DNA of 64,000 bases from Tenebrio molitor (GCF_963966145.1 NC_091054.1:4650001-4714000); one strand, 5' to 3'; positions 48,537 through 61,266 are shown, numbered from the stretch's first letter. Program-made: numbers and translations. Notes: generated by a model from the letters alone, not told the origin.

Positions 48537-51500
48537 CTATAAGTGCGCCAAGATTTCCATCTCAGAAGGTATTTCCGTGATCTGCATCGTATTTCCCTCG
48601 ATTTGCGAACTTCCACTCACTGTTACGATCACGGGACTTTGGTCACTGGTCTGAACAATTGTGACCAAGTTTCCATCTTTGCTACCCTCAAGGTCACTGG
48701 AACTACCTTTGAGAAGCATTCTTAATGGGTTAATATCACTCTCAGGTTCCATTTTTAAAGAATCTAACGTTATATTATCTAAAGCCATGTCTTCTTCAGT
48801 ACTTCCAAGAATATTTACTACATTCACAACGGACTCCTCGTGGTTGGACTCGGAGAGACTCAGCGACTGTTCCCGGCTGTGCAACACCGAATTTTGGAGA
48901 GTCCCGGGTCGATTGGTGCTGGTTTGAGACCTGTACGAAGGCGGACAGCTGTATTCCGATTGGGCCGTGTCCCTCCGGCTCGACAGGGGCGCCCTGCAAA
49001 CAAACGAAATTAGCGAAACGTAGTGATGCAAAGAACGAAACGAACCTGAGCAGGCTGCCCGCATGGCTCCGGTAAGTCGGCGGGGGGGAGACCGCGTTCT
49101 GGATCCCGGCCTGGATCTGGGGGGTGTTGCCCCGGTCCAGAAGTAACAGTCTCAGTCTGTACTCTTGCATGGAAGCTTGGTAGCTAGGAGGCGGCGGCCT
49201 GTACTGGAACTCCGGGTACATCATGGCGGCGTACGGGTGGTGGGGCCGGCCGTACGACGGCGGCAGTCGGGGGACGAAGCGCCGCGTGCACACGTCCACC
49301 GACTCGGTGGAACCCAGGCCCAGCATGGACCGACAGGTCGACGAGTCGTGAGAAGTGAGTCTCCAGGCCACGCCGCTGACCGTCACCAGCACGATCCCTA
49401 CACCTGAAACGGAAAAGGGGCCGCTTGAGTGCGCACAAGGTGGGCAAGGTGGGCGAGGTGAGCGGCGTCGACGGACCGTTAGCCGCGATCTGGCTGCACA
49501 CATATGGCGCTCTGCGTGCACTCGCACTGCTCCGGTCAGTGGCCACTCACAAAATTATTTGCAATTTTTTCTCCCCCTCATATTAATGGTTCAAATAATG
49601 CACAACAGTTTCCAGACAAACAAAATGACAATCGAGCTCGTTGAAGCGATTAGGTGGTAAATCTCAAAAAAAGAAAGGACCAAGATGGTTTTTTCTTGCG
49701 CTGCGGACAAAGTCTCAAGTTACCTACGCCACTGCTTCGATGAATAAATTCTTGCTCGACGGTCGGGGTGGGCCTTATGGAAAAAAGGTCACGGTGCGGT
49801 CCGAATTACATAAGCGGAACATTAATATCGAATTTGATGCACGGAGGGCGAGCGACGATTCGATGTCCAAACAGCGGGAAATGGCCGTGCCTGTTCGCTT
49901 ATGCAAAACACGTTCCACTTGTATTTATAAAATGGCCATTCGAGAATCCAATATGTAGATTAGTTTAGTTCGGCAAATTGGGTCAGTAGTGAGATTTTTT
50001 GCCACTTGGGAGGATCGCGATTGGTCGTGGTGGAACAAGGGACTACAAGTGCGTTATTAAATTTTATAGAGGCTTGCGGTTCCCACGAATCGGCAGCGAC
50101 CGTCGAATTGGCATCGTAAAGCGTCATTAAAACTTGGCGGAAGAATCACATTTGTTTACTGTGCAACACTCGGACTTCCTTAAACATTTTATTGGAGAGC
50201 ACGAGCATTGAAAGCTTGTCGAGCGAAGCGTCTCAGTTTTATGCGAGTCTCAGAAGATGAGCTGGTGCGAGTGAAATAAAAAAGGCCAACAAATCCGCTG
50301 CAGAGTCTGAAGAAGCGGACGATGTTCGAAACAGACGTCGGGAAGTTGTCGGCTTAAGTGGAAATTTAAAACAAAACTAGAAAGAACTAGGGCAAAGTGC
50401 GAGGAAGTGGAAGTTGCGAAGCATTAAGACACGGGACGGTAATTATGGTTATGCTAACGATGCAACTTGATACAAATCAGAAAAAGCGAGGGAACTACAG
50501 GTGCGAAACGATAGAGAAGTATCGGTTTGAAGGCGAGATCAAGAGAGAGGACGAGAATGTTGCCGAAACTCATATCAAAGGATAAAAGTCCGTTCACGTG
50601 AAAGTTTCCGAGTAGAACTTAAATCTAGAGCTAAATCTGTTTAGTCAAACAGCTTCGAGAATTTATTGAAAATCAAACACAATGGATGAGTTACTGACCC
50701 AGTGCAATCTTCACGTTCGGGACGACTTTATACTTTGGTTTTGCGACTCAAACATAGAATGAGGGGAAAAAAGGTTTCGTTTATCTAACCCATAATACAG
50801 AGTGTCCCCAAAAAAAAAGACGAGTCCATAACTCCCTTATTTATCGGAGGATTTTAATTATATATACACCAAATTAAATGGTTTTTAATAGGCTACAAAA
50901 CGGCTTAATAAATTGACGTATAGTTCCAAGAGCTTCAAGACTAAACTGTCAAAATATTTTTTTTCAAATGGGATTACATACTTTTTTTTAGTAATTCTGA
51001 TAGAGATTTTAATTCTAAAAACAACAATGTATCACAAGTATAACTTGACATAAAAAAAAATAACACTAACTTTTGAAACAAATGACGAGCACCAAGCGAA
51101 AAGCTATCAAAATGCATTGCGTTACAATGTAATAACCAAATTAAGGTAGCTAGAAAAACAAATGACAAATAATAATATGTGGGATTGCGCAGATATGCCC
51201 CCAATGTTTAGCGTAAAATGGAACATAGACGATAGTAGCGTTTTTTTACATTTTTTTTGTGAATTTTTGGTATTTAAGTGTATACTTGTGATACACTGTT
51301 ATTTTCAGAATAAAAATCTCTATCAGAATTACTAAAAAAAAATATGTAATCCCATTTGAAAAAATTTTTTTTGACAGTTTACCCTTGAAGTCCATGGCCA
51401 TTATTAGGCCATTTTGTAGCCTATTAACAATCATTTAATTTGGTGTACAGATAATTAAAATCTTCCGATAAATAACGGAGTTATGGACTCGTCTTCTTTT

Positions 51501-54500
51501 TTGGGGACACCTGTATAAGAAAAGTTTAACAAATGTTGTCTGACGGCCTGGAGAGCTTTTTATTTGCAAAGAAAGAAAAAACGCAATTAGGTAATTTTTA
51601 TACAGGGTTATTATAAATTATTGTAGTCCAGGTAGGCGTAAAAACTGGATGTAAAATTTATGGTTGCCGCTCCATACAAAAAATGATGCATAAGTGAATA
51701 CACGCTCACGCCGTTCACACACAGGAGTTAAATTGGTTGCAAAACAACTCAATATTCTTGGATTCAATCGTTAATTTAGGAAAAAATAAATAAAATTCCC
51801 ATCACCGCACTTTTCACCTAAAAAATGACACTGACAGTAACAAAAATTGACAGTTCACAGTGAGGCGGCAAAAATTTCATAACATGGGCATGTCTTGCTT
51901 CGACTATAATAATTTATAATGACCCTGTACGTTCGTTCTTCGGTTGAAACTGTACTTCTCTCCATCTTGTTTTTGCGATTTTCCACGTGGAGGAAATAAT
52001 GTGTTTGTAGGTGTATTCTATTACCTCAAATAAATTAATAGTTGAGATAATAAGATAGAACAATGTGAACTGTTGTTAAAGATATTCCGTCCGCGTTTCT
52101 AAAAGTTGTTGTCTTTTGACACTGTTTCAATAATTTGTGGTGTTAATGTCACAGATACCTAAAAAGGTGTTGCACCGACAGTTTCTGTAATCTAATAACA
52201 CATATTTTCCCAAAAAATATTTTTATTTTTGTTTTTCGGTATTCACGATTCAGTTCAATACATTTCTTTATTCCAATCGTAAACCAATAAATAATTCCAC
52301 TCTTCCTTGTTTTTTGCTTTACATAACAAAAACAAATCACGCGGTGATAAATCCGTTTTATAAGGTGGGTGTTACTATAATTTTTTCCCCGAATCTTTCA
52401 AGGCTTTTTGTTACGGAATATGCAATGAAGAGCTGTCGTGGCGCAGAACATTTTAAGATGCCGTAAACAACAATTGTCGCACACGTTTCCAGGTTAAAAA
52501 AGAAAAAAGAATCTTGTTCCCAAATCATCATAATATGTGATGATCTCTTGGGTGTTATGGTGTTGTAAATTGTTTCTTCTATTTATTGTTGTTTCTTTGT
52601 TTACAATTACGAGAAATCCACCTGGATGGCTTAAAACGCTTTGATTGGTCGAATTAAAATGTTCTTTTCTTGAATACCGTTCAAGCTAGAATTTTTTTTC
52701 TTTGGGATTATTATTTTTTTCTTTTTTGGAGATTTCTCTTTTTTTTCTCTGGGGAGTGAGTTCTGGGACAGCCTCTATGTTAAAAGTGGGTAATTGTTCA
52801 CTTTAACAACTTCTGGAATTTTCGCGTTTTTTCTGGCTAGACAGCCTCAGGGCGTCCTCCTAGATCGTGTCCCACCATTCAAACCTTGTGCAAATGCCTT
52901 TTTTTTTCTCTCTTGTTGTGTTTCAAGGTCGCGCCAAGTCCAAGTAGAACTAAAGGGTAAGGAAAATTTTCATTTGCACAAGGTTTGAGTGGTGGGAAAC
53001 GATGTAGCAGGATGCCCTGACGCTGTCTAGCCAGAAAAAACGGGAAAATTCCAGAAGTAGTTAAAGTGAACAATGACCTAAAAGTGCTTGCTGGGGTATC
53101 TGACGCCTAAGTAATGCATGTTTTTTTTTTTGAAGAGATTGTCAACGCACCACCGGATTACAACTCTAATCAGCTGTTTAAATCTAACCTTACTTTTTGA
53201 GTGTTTAATCATGCAGTTTAAAAAATCAGTCTTTTTTAAAACGTGTGGTTGATCAGCTGTTTAAATCTAACCTCACTTTTTGCGTTGTTTGTGTTTTTAA
53301 TCTGCAATTCGAAAAATCAATGTTTTCAAGACGAGTGGTTCATTCACAATCGACTCTTCAACGCCAACTTCGACGTCAAATTTAAAAAAATGCGCTTCAA
53401 GATGTTAATAACGCTGATTCCAATTCCCCAGGTACATCTGATTCATTCACTCGTTCGTCAAACAGTGACTGTTTTCTTCAATTACCACCAAGCAAAACCC
53501 TTTCGAACTTACTCGTAAATTCACTAAATCAGTTCCAAACAGTTTTTTCGGAAGTGCGTTCTTCATTGTCACGTGAAGAATTGAACCTTTTAGTAAATTG
53601 TTTCATACAAGAGAACTTTTAAAATCCTAACAAATCGGTGTTCCACAATTTGCTCTCGTTATGTGCATTTTTAGCATACAACACACATTCTAAAAATGTA
53701 TGGAAAAGTAACGGTGATAGTTATTGCAATCAAATTATAACTGTTAATATACAAAACAACAAGCATTTGTTTCATACTCTATTTAATTCCACAGATGCAA
53801 TTGATATATTAGTTTGCACTATTTGCGGACGGTTTCGGTTCACTCTATGCATATTGTTACGACTTAAAACAATACAGGTGTTTTTGAAATGCACGTATAA
53901 AAAAAAATCTCAAAAAAATTTGGGGGGATTGTGAAAGGTTCGGCAATTGTTTTTTTTAATGAAATGAAATTAACCTTTTCCACTCCCATTTGCGCCACCG
54001 GTACATTATTTTGCTACCTTGGCATATAATAATTAATTATTTTTATTGAATCTTAGCGACTATAAAGTGGCGAGTCACGAATGACAAGTAAGAGATCGTG
54101 ATTAATTTTCTAAACGTCAAAGTTATAAAATAAATGGTTGTTTTAAGAGGAAGAAGGAAAAAAAGGTAAAGACGAGCCGTTCCTACTGTTTTTCCATAAA
54201 GCAATGTCGGTCATCTAACATTTTTGTGGAATTTCATTTTAATTTACAAATTTAAAACTAACGGGACAATGCGCGACAGTATGAAAAAATAAAATTCACC
54301 TTTGATCATTGTTGCCAAGCAACCAGACCTACATTATTAATCACCTTTAATCCAGTGGCGTACCGAAATTTCAAACAATGTTTTAATCAATTTTATCTCG
54401 AGAATGAACACTTTTATTATAAAAAAAATTGTTAGTGACTTCAACTCATCGTCACTAATTACACGTTCTTTGAACGTGTATTTCAAAAACAGCCTTTTTG

Positions 54501-55747
54501 ATGTCTGAATTTTATTTGTTTCTGATTATTCCAAGTGCCCTCGTCGCCCCTTTTTCCCTGCGACTCTGCGCAAAGAAGCCTCCGTTGTTGGGTGCGACCG
54601 AACAAGGGGCACGTACCGCAACAGACACATAAAAGAATTATTAATTTTTATGGAGGGTCTGAGGCTAGCGATTGGCGAATTGAAACCGTCGAATTCCCGA
54701 CTACTTGTACTTGTCGGCCGTAAAATTTCATTAAACCCCATCGACACGCATGCTTTATTGCCCCGCCAAAATGAAATCTTCATAAACACGTCGGATATGT
54801 CCGCTTCGAGTTATGTGGATAAAAGACCAATAAAACCGAAGAAATCGCCGATAAAACGGCAGGAATATACGACGTCTGTTTGGAGCTGATCTAACGGGAA
54901 CATCACCAATGGGACAAAACAAATATCTTCCGGACCGATAAAAACGACGAGAAAAAATTTGAAATTAACTTTGAGAAGTCGTCGGGATTTTTTGGAGGAG
55001 GAGAGGGATGATGTCTGGCCTCGGTGAAGGAGCGGTCATGCACTATCGGTATGTCCGACGTGAATCCTTGTGGTAAAAGGAACAACAGCAACAGTGCTTT
55101 TGCGGACCGCTTCCTAGACCAATTTGCATATTGCAGCGCAAAACCGCCCCTTCCCACGCCAGCTCTTTGTCCCGCTTTATTACCCGGAGAGTTGGTTAAA
55201 AATTAATCCGTCCGTCTAGTAGCCGTCGTCAGGATATCACAATAATTCCCCTGATAAGCTTTCAGCTAAATTCGCATCTGTCACCATGGCTACGAGAGTA
55301 ATCTGCAGTTTAATAATGCGATAATTAACTCTGGCCCCCCGTGGCTCCCAAACAACAACGTCGCACAGACAGCTTCCCCCGAAACGTCCCACGTTGCACC
55401 AACTATGCTGTTATTGTGTGTATCCTGTTCGCGCCCCGAATTTCGGTTCATTGTTGTTTTGATTAAATATGGACGAACACGAGGAGGGGGAGGATTTCGA
55501 TTCTGCGGCGTGCCGACCCGAACTGACAGGAACTGGAGGGATGATTAAAACTGAAAAATCACCTATCATCAGGAGCGACACGGTCAGATGGTCCCGACCG
55601 GCGGGTCGCATGGCACCCAGGGCCGTGCCCACTAGGACGCAGCACACCGCCACCAGGGCTATCACCGCTATGAACCATCTCAACGAGCCGGGTTTCCACG
55701 CCAGCAGACCGCAGCAGCCCTTGGGTGGTTCCTCCGAGAAGCGGCCC
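48537..55747 (-). CDS. Two-span membrane protein with four PPxY motifs (5'-incomplete, family not recognised)
   Basis: Minus-strand exons 55563-55747, 49046-49403 and 48537-48993 join in phase, giving 332 residues without the missing N terminus. The first exon has a Cys-containing stretch KGCCGLLAWKPGSLRW, then a hydrophobic span FIAVIALVAVCCVLVGTALG. A short loop (MRPAGRDH) and a second span (LTVSLLMIG joined to VGIVLVTVSGVAW) form a membrane hairpin. The tail has PPSY, PPSY, PPTY and PPSY (LPPSYG, PPPPSYQ, SPPPTYR, CPPSYRS), typical binding sites for WW domains of Nedd4-family ubiquitin ligases or Yorkie-type proteins. The C terminus is Ser-rich and acidic. An adaptor or ligase-recruiting role is inference. 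The start codon lies upstream, beyond 55748. The 6.2 kb intron carries long inverted repeats. Confidence 0.75.
50796..51515. mobile_element. Long-hairpin inverted-repeat element (about 720 bp)
   Basis: The left end tacagagtgtccccaaaaa and the right end ttttggggacacctgta are inverted complements. Similarity continues inward for roughly 260 bp per arm (agacgagtccataactcc, ttttaattat, acaccaaattaaatg, aatgggattacata, agtaattctgatagag, tgtatcacaagtata). There is no coding capacity. A transcript of the host intron would fold into a very long duplex. Confidence 0.85.
51601..51929. mobile_element. Inverted-repeat element, family C, copy 1
   Basis: The ends tacagggttattataaatta and taatttataatgaccctgta are inverted complements. 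The element at 61267-61506 has the same ends but a mostly different interior, so both belong to one terminal-repeat family. It is non-coding. Confidence 0.8.
52788..53082. mobile_element. Foldback element with arms of about 110 bp
   Basis: The left arm contains tgttcactttaacaacttct, ttctggctagacagc and caaaccttgtgcaaatg. The right arm repeats these as inverted complements (catttgcacaaggtttg, gctgtctagccagaa, agtagttaaagtgaaca). A central spacer of about 80 bp separates them. Both strands therefore show nearly the same spurious 64-codon frame, which is not a gene. Confidence 0.9.
53131..53386. mobile_element. Inverted-repeat element, family A, rearranged copy
   Basis: The left end tgaagagattgtcaacgcac and the right end cattcacaatcgactcttca are family A termini. 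The inner tract (gatcagctgtttaaatctaa followed by cctcactttttgcgttg) is present once fully and once in shortened form. This suggests one copy inserted into another or an unequal exchange. Confidence 0.65.
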
Positions 55748-56633
55748 CTGCAAAAAACAAATTCAAAGCGTCACTAAACAATCAAAAAGTAGCCCCAAAA
55801 CAACGGCAAAAGACTCGGTGGAGTACGCTCGAAGAGAAAAGTACACGTCACGTGGGGTCCCGCCCAAATGGTTGTCACGTAAATCGTGGCACCGCCCATG
55901 CACTTATCGATTTGAACCTCCTCTACATTATAGTATAGTTATGTAAGGGGCGTCATGTTATTTGTTTTGGGATTATGAATTGCGACATTTATCCGGTTAC
56001 GGAGTCACATTCGAACAGTGACGCCAATGTTTTCGTTGAAAATATACTCGAGTTGTTAGTCATGGAAATGAATGAAACTCAAGTTTTTTTTTCGACAAAA
56101 ACTAAATTGATGGATGAATAACTACAATAAAGTCGTTGAATCTGAAGTGATTGGTGTTCATCAGGAAGGAATAACCGTACAAAAAATTAAAATACATATG
56201 TTTGAATGGTTGCTCGGGTGAATTAGCACAAAAATCACAAAATCCTACAGTTTTGAAGACACGAACATTCTGGAGAGTTCGCTTTACAATAATTACACAA
56301 GAGATGCTTTTGTTTGATAATTTTTTGTTCAAAACGAAAGCTTGGGGCCTAAAAAGGCGGGAGAAAAACTCTCACGACAAGAAATTTGTCACCAGTTTTC
56401 CAGATGATTTTCTGCAAGGTCACAGTGCTTGAGTTATTGAAACAGAACATTTTCTGGCAAAAAAAAAAGCTCGAGTGTAACTCGACGAGATAATTTTGTG
56501 TTTTTGGATTAAAAAATCAAAAATATTGATTTATTTGACAATGTTTATTTGATCACTCTTTAAAACAAATTGTGTTGCTGTAGTAAACAAGCAGGAGATG
56601 TTATCGCTGTGTAATTTCAATCGAAAAAAAAAG

Positions 56634-57230
56634 TAAAGTCGGTACAGGTTGCAAAGAAGGATCTTGCAACCGACATTGAGAAATTTGCCTAATGTAACGA
56701 TGTTTGCAACGACTGCAACAGTTACTTGTTTGGTGTGCGTCGGGATTCTAGTTACATTTTTTTAACTGTCAAACGCACTGTCAAATTGCTGACTTTTAGG
56801 TTATGTGTATTAAACGTTCTCCTTGTAAACGTTATACCGAGTAACTATAAATGATTGAAAGAAAATAGTGGATTGGCAACACTGATGTAGTTGGTAGTGC
56901 AAATCTTCTCGTGCATCATCTGTCAGTCATTTCTATTTAGGTTAGGCTAAGTCACGAAGTACATTGTCGATTTAGATGTTTTTGACGTTTCAATTTTAAA
57001 AATTACGTGTGCCATGCCAACGATGTTGCCAACTAAAGATTTCAAATGTGTTACCAACATAACAAAATAATATTCAATCATTTATAGTCACTCGGTATCA
57101 ATTTGACAGGGATTTCAAATCTCATGAAAGAAAGAAGCGCCAACGTCGCCAACTATAAATGTTGTAAATTACCAGAAATGTTACCAACATAATTTTTTCC
57201 CCTGCTTCTTTGCAACCTGTACCGACTTTA
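56634..57230. mobile_element. Inverted-repeat element with nested inner palindrome
   Basis: The ends taaagtcggtacaggttgca (then aagaag) and cttctttgcaacctgtaccg (then actta-type end) are inverted complements. Inside, ataccgagtaactataaatg near 56836 is matched by the inverted catttatagtcactcggtat near 57078. The unit of about 597 bp thus has two nested pairs of inverted repeats, which may reflect one element inside another. It is non-coding. Confidence 0.75.
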
Positions 57231-57449
57231 TAGTTATGGTAGATTAATTCAAAATTCTTGGCGTTGGCGCCATTTTTATAAATGTTGGTAACGGTGCGTG
57301 GAGGGGGAGAGTGACTGTCCCTGACTGTCAAACAGAGTAGTGGAGAAGTATAGTCCAATTTTTACCCTTTTGCGATGACGTCACTATCTAGTAACTGCAC
57401 GTATTTTTGAGCTAGGATCAGAAACAAATTTCAATTGATCATAAATAAC

Positions 57450-57812
57450 TATAGTTCATTCAAAAATCAAAAAACCACCAACGTCGCATTTTCCACGATA
57501 ATTACTATCGGCAACGGTGTCTAGTGTAAAATTTGGTGAGAATTGTAATTTTGAGGTTAAATATTTATTAAGTATCTTGTTTTTCTGGGCATGTTTAAGC
57601 AAAAATAATAAAAATTAATAAATAACTGAATCGTACAGAGCAATAATAAAACAATTTGAACGAAATTCCAAGCAACTGAATTTTATTTTGAATCAAATGT
57701 CATAATTTATAGTAACAAACATATGCAAGAAAAAATAACTACCTAGGGTTTTTTAAATTTTACCAACCTAAAGCAACAGGTGGTGGTTTTTTGATTTTTG
57801 AATGGACTTTAT
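57450..57812. mobile_element. Inverted-repeat element, family B, copy 2
   Basis: The left end tatagttcattcaaaaatca and right end gatttttgaatggactttat are near inverted complements. The interior matches the element at 5894-6211 (caccaacgtcgcattttcc, ataattactatcggcaac, cctagggttttttaaatttt). It has about 45 bp more sequence in the centre than copy 1. Confidence 0.75.
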
Positions 57813-58046
57813 AATGTTTCAAATTTGTTGATAATTGCTTCGAAAGGTTATGTTTGTAATCAATGTAATAAGTGAAAGAAATTAAAAATTGTCAAATTGA
57901 CAGGAACATAAAATAACCTCAAAGTGACCATCAATAAATAAACGTGCCTTTTTTTTTGTTTTTTTTTTTCTGTTTCTGTCGTTTCAATAAAGAGAAAGCG
58001 GGGACGAAAATCGTGACGTCACCTCAAAAGTGTAAAAAATTGGAAT

Positions 58047-58207
58047 ATATCGGATGTTCATTTAATGTTGGCGTTGAAGAGTCGATTGTGAACGCACCAC
58101 GGATCAGCTGTTTAAATCTAACCTTACTTTTTGCGTTGTTTCTGGTGCGTTCACAATCAAGTTTTCAACGCCAACTTTGCGGATAAATGTAAATGAACAC
58201 CCGATAT
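58047..58207. mobile_element. Inverted-repeat element, family A, compact copy
   Basis: About 161 bp from atatcggatgttcattta to aatgaacacccgatat. It has the terminal gttggcgttgaagagtcgat and its inverted mate plus the central gatcagctgtttaaatctaa tract. The left arm is shortened. Confidence 0.85.
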
Positions 58208-58329
58208 TTGTGCAGGGAGATAATGTATTGATTAAACATTAAGTTAAATAATTAATGAATTAATTAAACATTAATTAAATTCTTGGTGTCTATTTGGTTG
58301 TAAATTGGTGAAGCGGAATCCAGTGTTTG

Positions 58330-59015
58330 CCACATATTATGTTAAAACATTAACAAAGTTGCACAGAAAAGGCCGAAAATAAAAAAATATCGTTTAAAAA
58401 GAATCCCCAAAAAGACTAGTCTAGGAATGTTCTCAACGGACTACAGATCCTTTTAAGTTTTTAAAAATAGCTCGGAGAATCTGTAACAAAACGAAGCAAG
58501 AAGATTATGCTTTGTCAAAAGATATCAACGCAGAGGACTGAGCAAGTTTTATCAGGTGACGAATCCACATTTAGAATTTTCGGTTCCAGGCGAAGACAGT
58601 AGATATGTTAAAAGACGTGTTAGGGATGAGTACATTCCAGAGTGTTTACAAACAAGAGTGAAACACGCTGCGAGGGTCGATAATGGTTTGGGGTTGATTT
58701 TCTGCAGATGGGGTAAACTGTTGACAAGTGAGCGGAAAAATCAACACAACAAATGATTATCCGGTAGTATCACCGAGTGGAAGATTACTCAACAGGATAA
58801 CGTTGGTAAGAGTGCAGCAGAAAGATGAAGGAAAAAATATAGACAGGATGTCAAAATTTACCTTAACTGGGTTGAAAGAAAGGGAAAAAAAATTGAAGAG
58901 GAAGTGGAGTAGGGTACCGGAAGAAGAACCGAGCAAAGTAGCAAAATAAACAATAAACAATTTGACGAAAAGAATGGAGGTCGTCACATCCAGGAAGGGA
59001 GGTCACTGCGGTCAG
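58330..59015 (+). pseudogene. Tc1-like transposase fossil
   Basis: In shifting frames the plus strand reads SGDESTFRIFGSRRRQ (catalytic DES-F-IFGS region), then YVKRRVRDEYIPECLQTRVKH. This is followed by GSIMVWG, a stop and FSADGV in the next frame. Near the end it reads LKRKWSRVPEEEPSKVAK and RMEVVTSRKGGHCG, which resemble the closing segment of Tc1 transposases (W-x-x-I-P, M-P-R-R-x-x-A-V, K-G-G-H). Stops and frameshifts make it inactive. It differs from the fossil at 41 kb and is a separate lineage. Confidence 0.75.
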
Positions 59016-61266
59016 CAGTATAGATATATTTTTCGAGTTGCATTTTGAGGGAGTTAATCGTTGTAAAAGTTTGTAGCGTTGCCGGAGAGAGATATGAAAG
59101 GGAGAGACGTACAAAGACTAAATCATAATTACACCGGTCGTACAATCGAACCTTGGGGAAATCCCGGCAGCGAATACAATGACGAACGGATCTTTACGAA
59201 AGCAATCGATCGCCCAAGAGGCAAGAAAAAGACAATGTTGCGATTTACGGGGGTTAACCAACGGTTAAATTCAATCAACACATAATAAGAGCACCTCGAC
59301 TAAACTCGCTAGTAATCCGGGCATAGAGGGCGCTTTCTAAATTATTAATTAACTGGCGGCGCGCCTGCATAGAGAAGAGTTTAAAGCAGCCATAAGCCTG
59401 CGAGTCCTCCACGAGCAATTATCTCTTAATTACCATTATTAACGACATTGTAAATTCGCGATAATCGAATCGGAAAGTAACTAATGTAGATACTAATTAA
59501 TAATTGCGCAGCTCCCCCGTTGGCGTGATTGCACACTCAAAAAAAAAAAAACAACTGTCGGGTCTTACTAGGACTTGGCACGCCATGTTTGTGGACAATG
59601 CTGGTAGAATTATAAACGGTCAAGGCCGTGTACCAGCGGCCTTGCGAACATGTGGTACCTTACTCGTAATTATATGCATAAGGAACAGGTACGAGTCGTC
59701 TCGTAATAAATTAGCGAAGAGTCCGATAATAATCGATTGGTATCCCGATTCGGCACCGGCAGGACGAGGTCCTCTTGCATAAACGCGCTCGTATTCGGTG
59801 GTAATTGATTGTCGAGGACGCGCAGTGCGTTCCGATATGGATTTGTTTACGCAAGTGCAACCCAGAAGCGCACTTTTGTCAGGTAGATGGTGTCGGAGGG
59901 CTCGATTAGAATTGACAATAAGGGTGAAATCTGATCGGTGATGAAATCGAGGTGGGCGAGCGACACACCACAACGGGGCCAATATAATATATTAATTGAT
60001 CATCGCCGGACCGTGATCATGTTGGAATAACAATCGAATCGGTGGCGGAGGCGGTGGCGGTAGGTCCCGCAATGCGGGTGGCTCCGCGGGTAGACCTACG
60101 TGCTGATAGGTTGGCATTTTTCGAAAAAGGAAGACGACGAGTCGTCTCATTTTTCCACTGTGACATAATACTCACGATTAACTTTGTTCAAATCTTGGTT
60201 TAAATCTTTTGGTTTCGCCACGGTGACTTTCAAATGTTAAATGTTAAACGACACACCCCATAGTCTTTCATTTTCTATTTTTCGCAGTTTTGTTCTATAA
60301 ATAAACCAAGTACTATTTCTCTCATGTGTATATTTATGGACAGATTTAAAAGCAATGAAATTACATTTTCACCAAGATCTTAACTGCAGCGATTAACAAA
60401 AAATTCAAAATAATTTTCATACCTTTAACAACCATACTTAGATAAAAACAGTAGATTATACCATTAAGAAACGGTTGAAGTACCTTTTTTTGTAACTGGA
60501 ATTGAAACACTTCAAATCCTAGGAGTTGAAATGTCCAGAGGCGGTTCGACCGAGTCAAATGTAAGGTAATTTGAAGCATTTCTCACGATTTATTTATCAA
60601 TAATTACACGAAATATTTATCTAATAATTAAATTATCCCTATAAAAAAGCGAAATAACAGAATTAATACCCGGTGGCACTGTGGTGTAACACGAGTCGCC
60701 CATGTGCACGGATGACAGATCAAAATCAAAAATAGCAAGATGGCCGTTCAACGTTAAAAACTAAACTTTTGACTTTAGTAGACTATTATAAAACCTTCAA
60801 GCAGTAATAATATTGCAACAAGAGAACTATAAATTACTGGTGCCTTAAAATTTGTAAGTTGGTGCCTTAAAATTTGTAAGTTTGTACTTCGCCTAGTTGT
60901 CCACCTCGACTTCGTCTCGGTCTTCAATCTCAGGGCTTAGCACAAAAAGACTCACTTCTACTCTTAATGATATAATCTACTATTGTTAAAAGAATAATTT
61001 ATACCGTTTACGGTAGTTTAATGAAAAACGAAATAAATTCCTATTAAAACGTAAACAAAGAAAGTTAGACTTTTGAAAACACTGAATTTTAACGATTTCT
61101 AATTACATATGGTTTATGTAACAATGTCGTAGTGCATATATAATCACAGACTTGATAATATAATTTCCATGTTTAATCATTTCTTTTTTTCTTGTTCTAT
61201 TTTGAAAATAAATGTCAACAAGAATATTTTATTTTAGAAATTTCTAAAAACAATGATAATAATTAG

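Larger units (their letters stand above)
49404..55562 (-). other. Large intron of the PPxY membrane-protein gene
   Basis: This 6.16 kb intron joins the halves of the membrane hairpin (MIG then VGIVL). It contains several inverted-repeat elements (50796-51515, 51601-51929, 52788-53082, 53131-53386). GC-richer, non-repetitive tracts near 49640-50600 and 54530-55300 might be regulatory. No nested gene is convincing. Confidence 0.8.

Noticed and set aside
52794..53073. Matching 64-codon frames on both strands
   Set aside because: The two are nearly the same because the DNA is palindromic; this is a foldback element, not a gene.
59620..59982. Minus-strand 120-codon frame as the missing first exon of the PPxY gene
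   Set aside because: It contains no stretch or donor that matches the required phase, and its composition looks non-coding.
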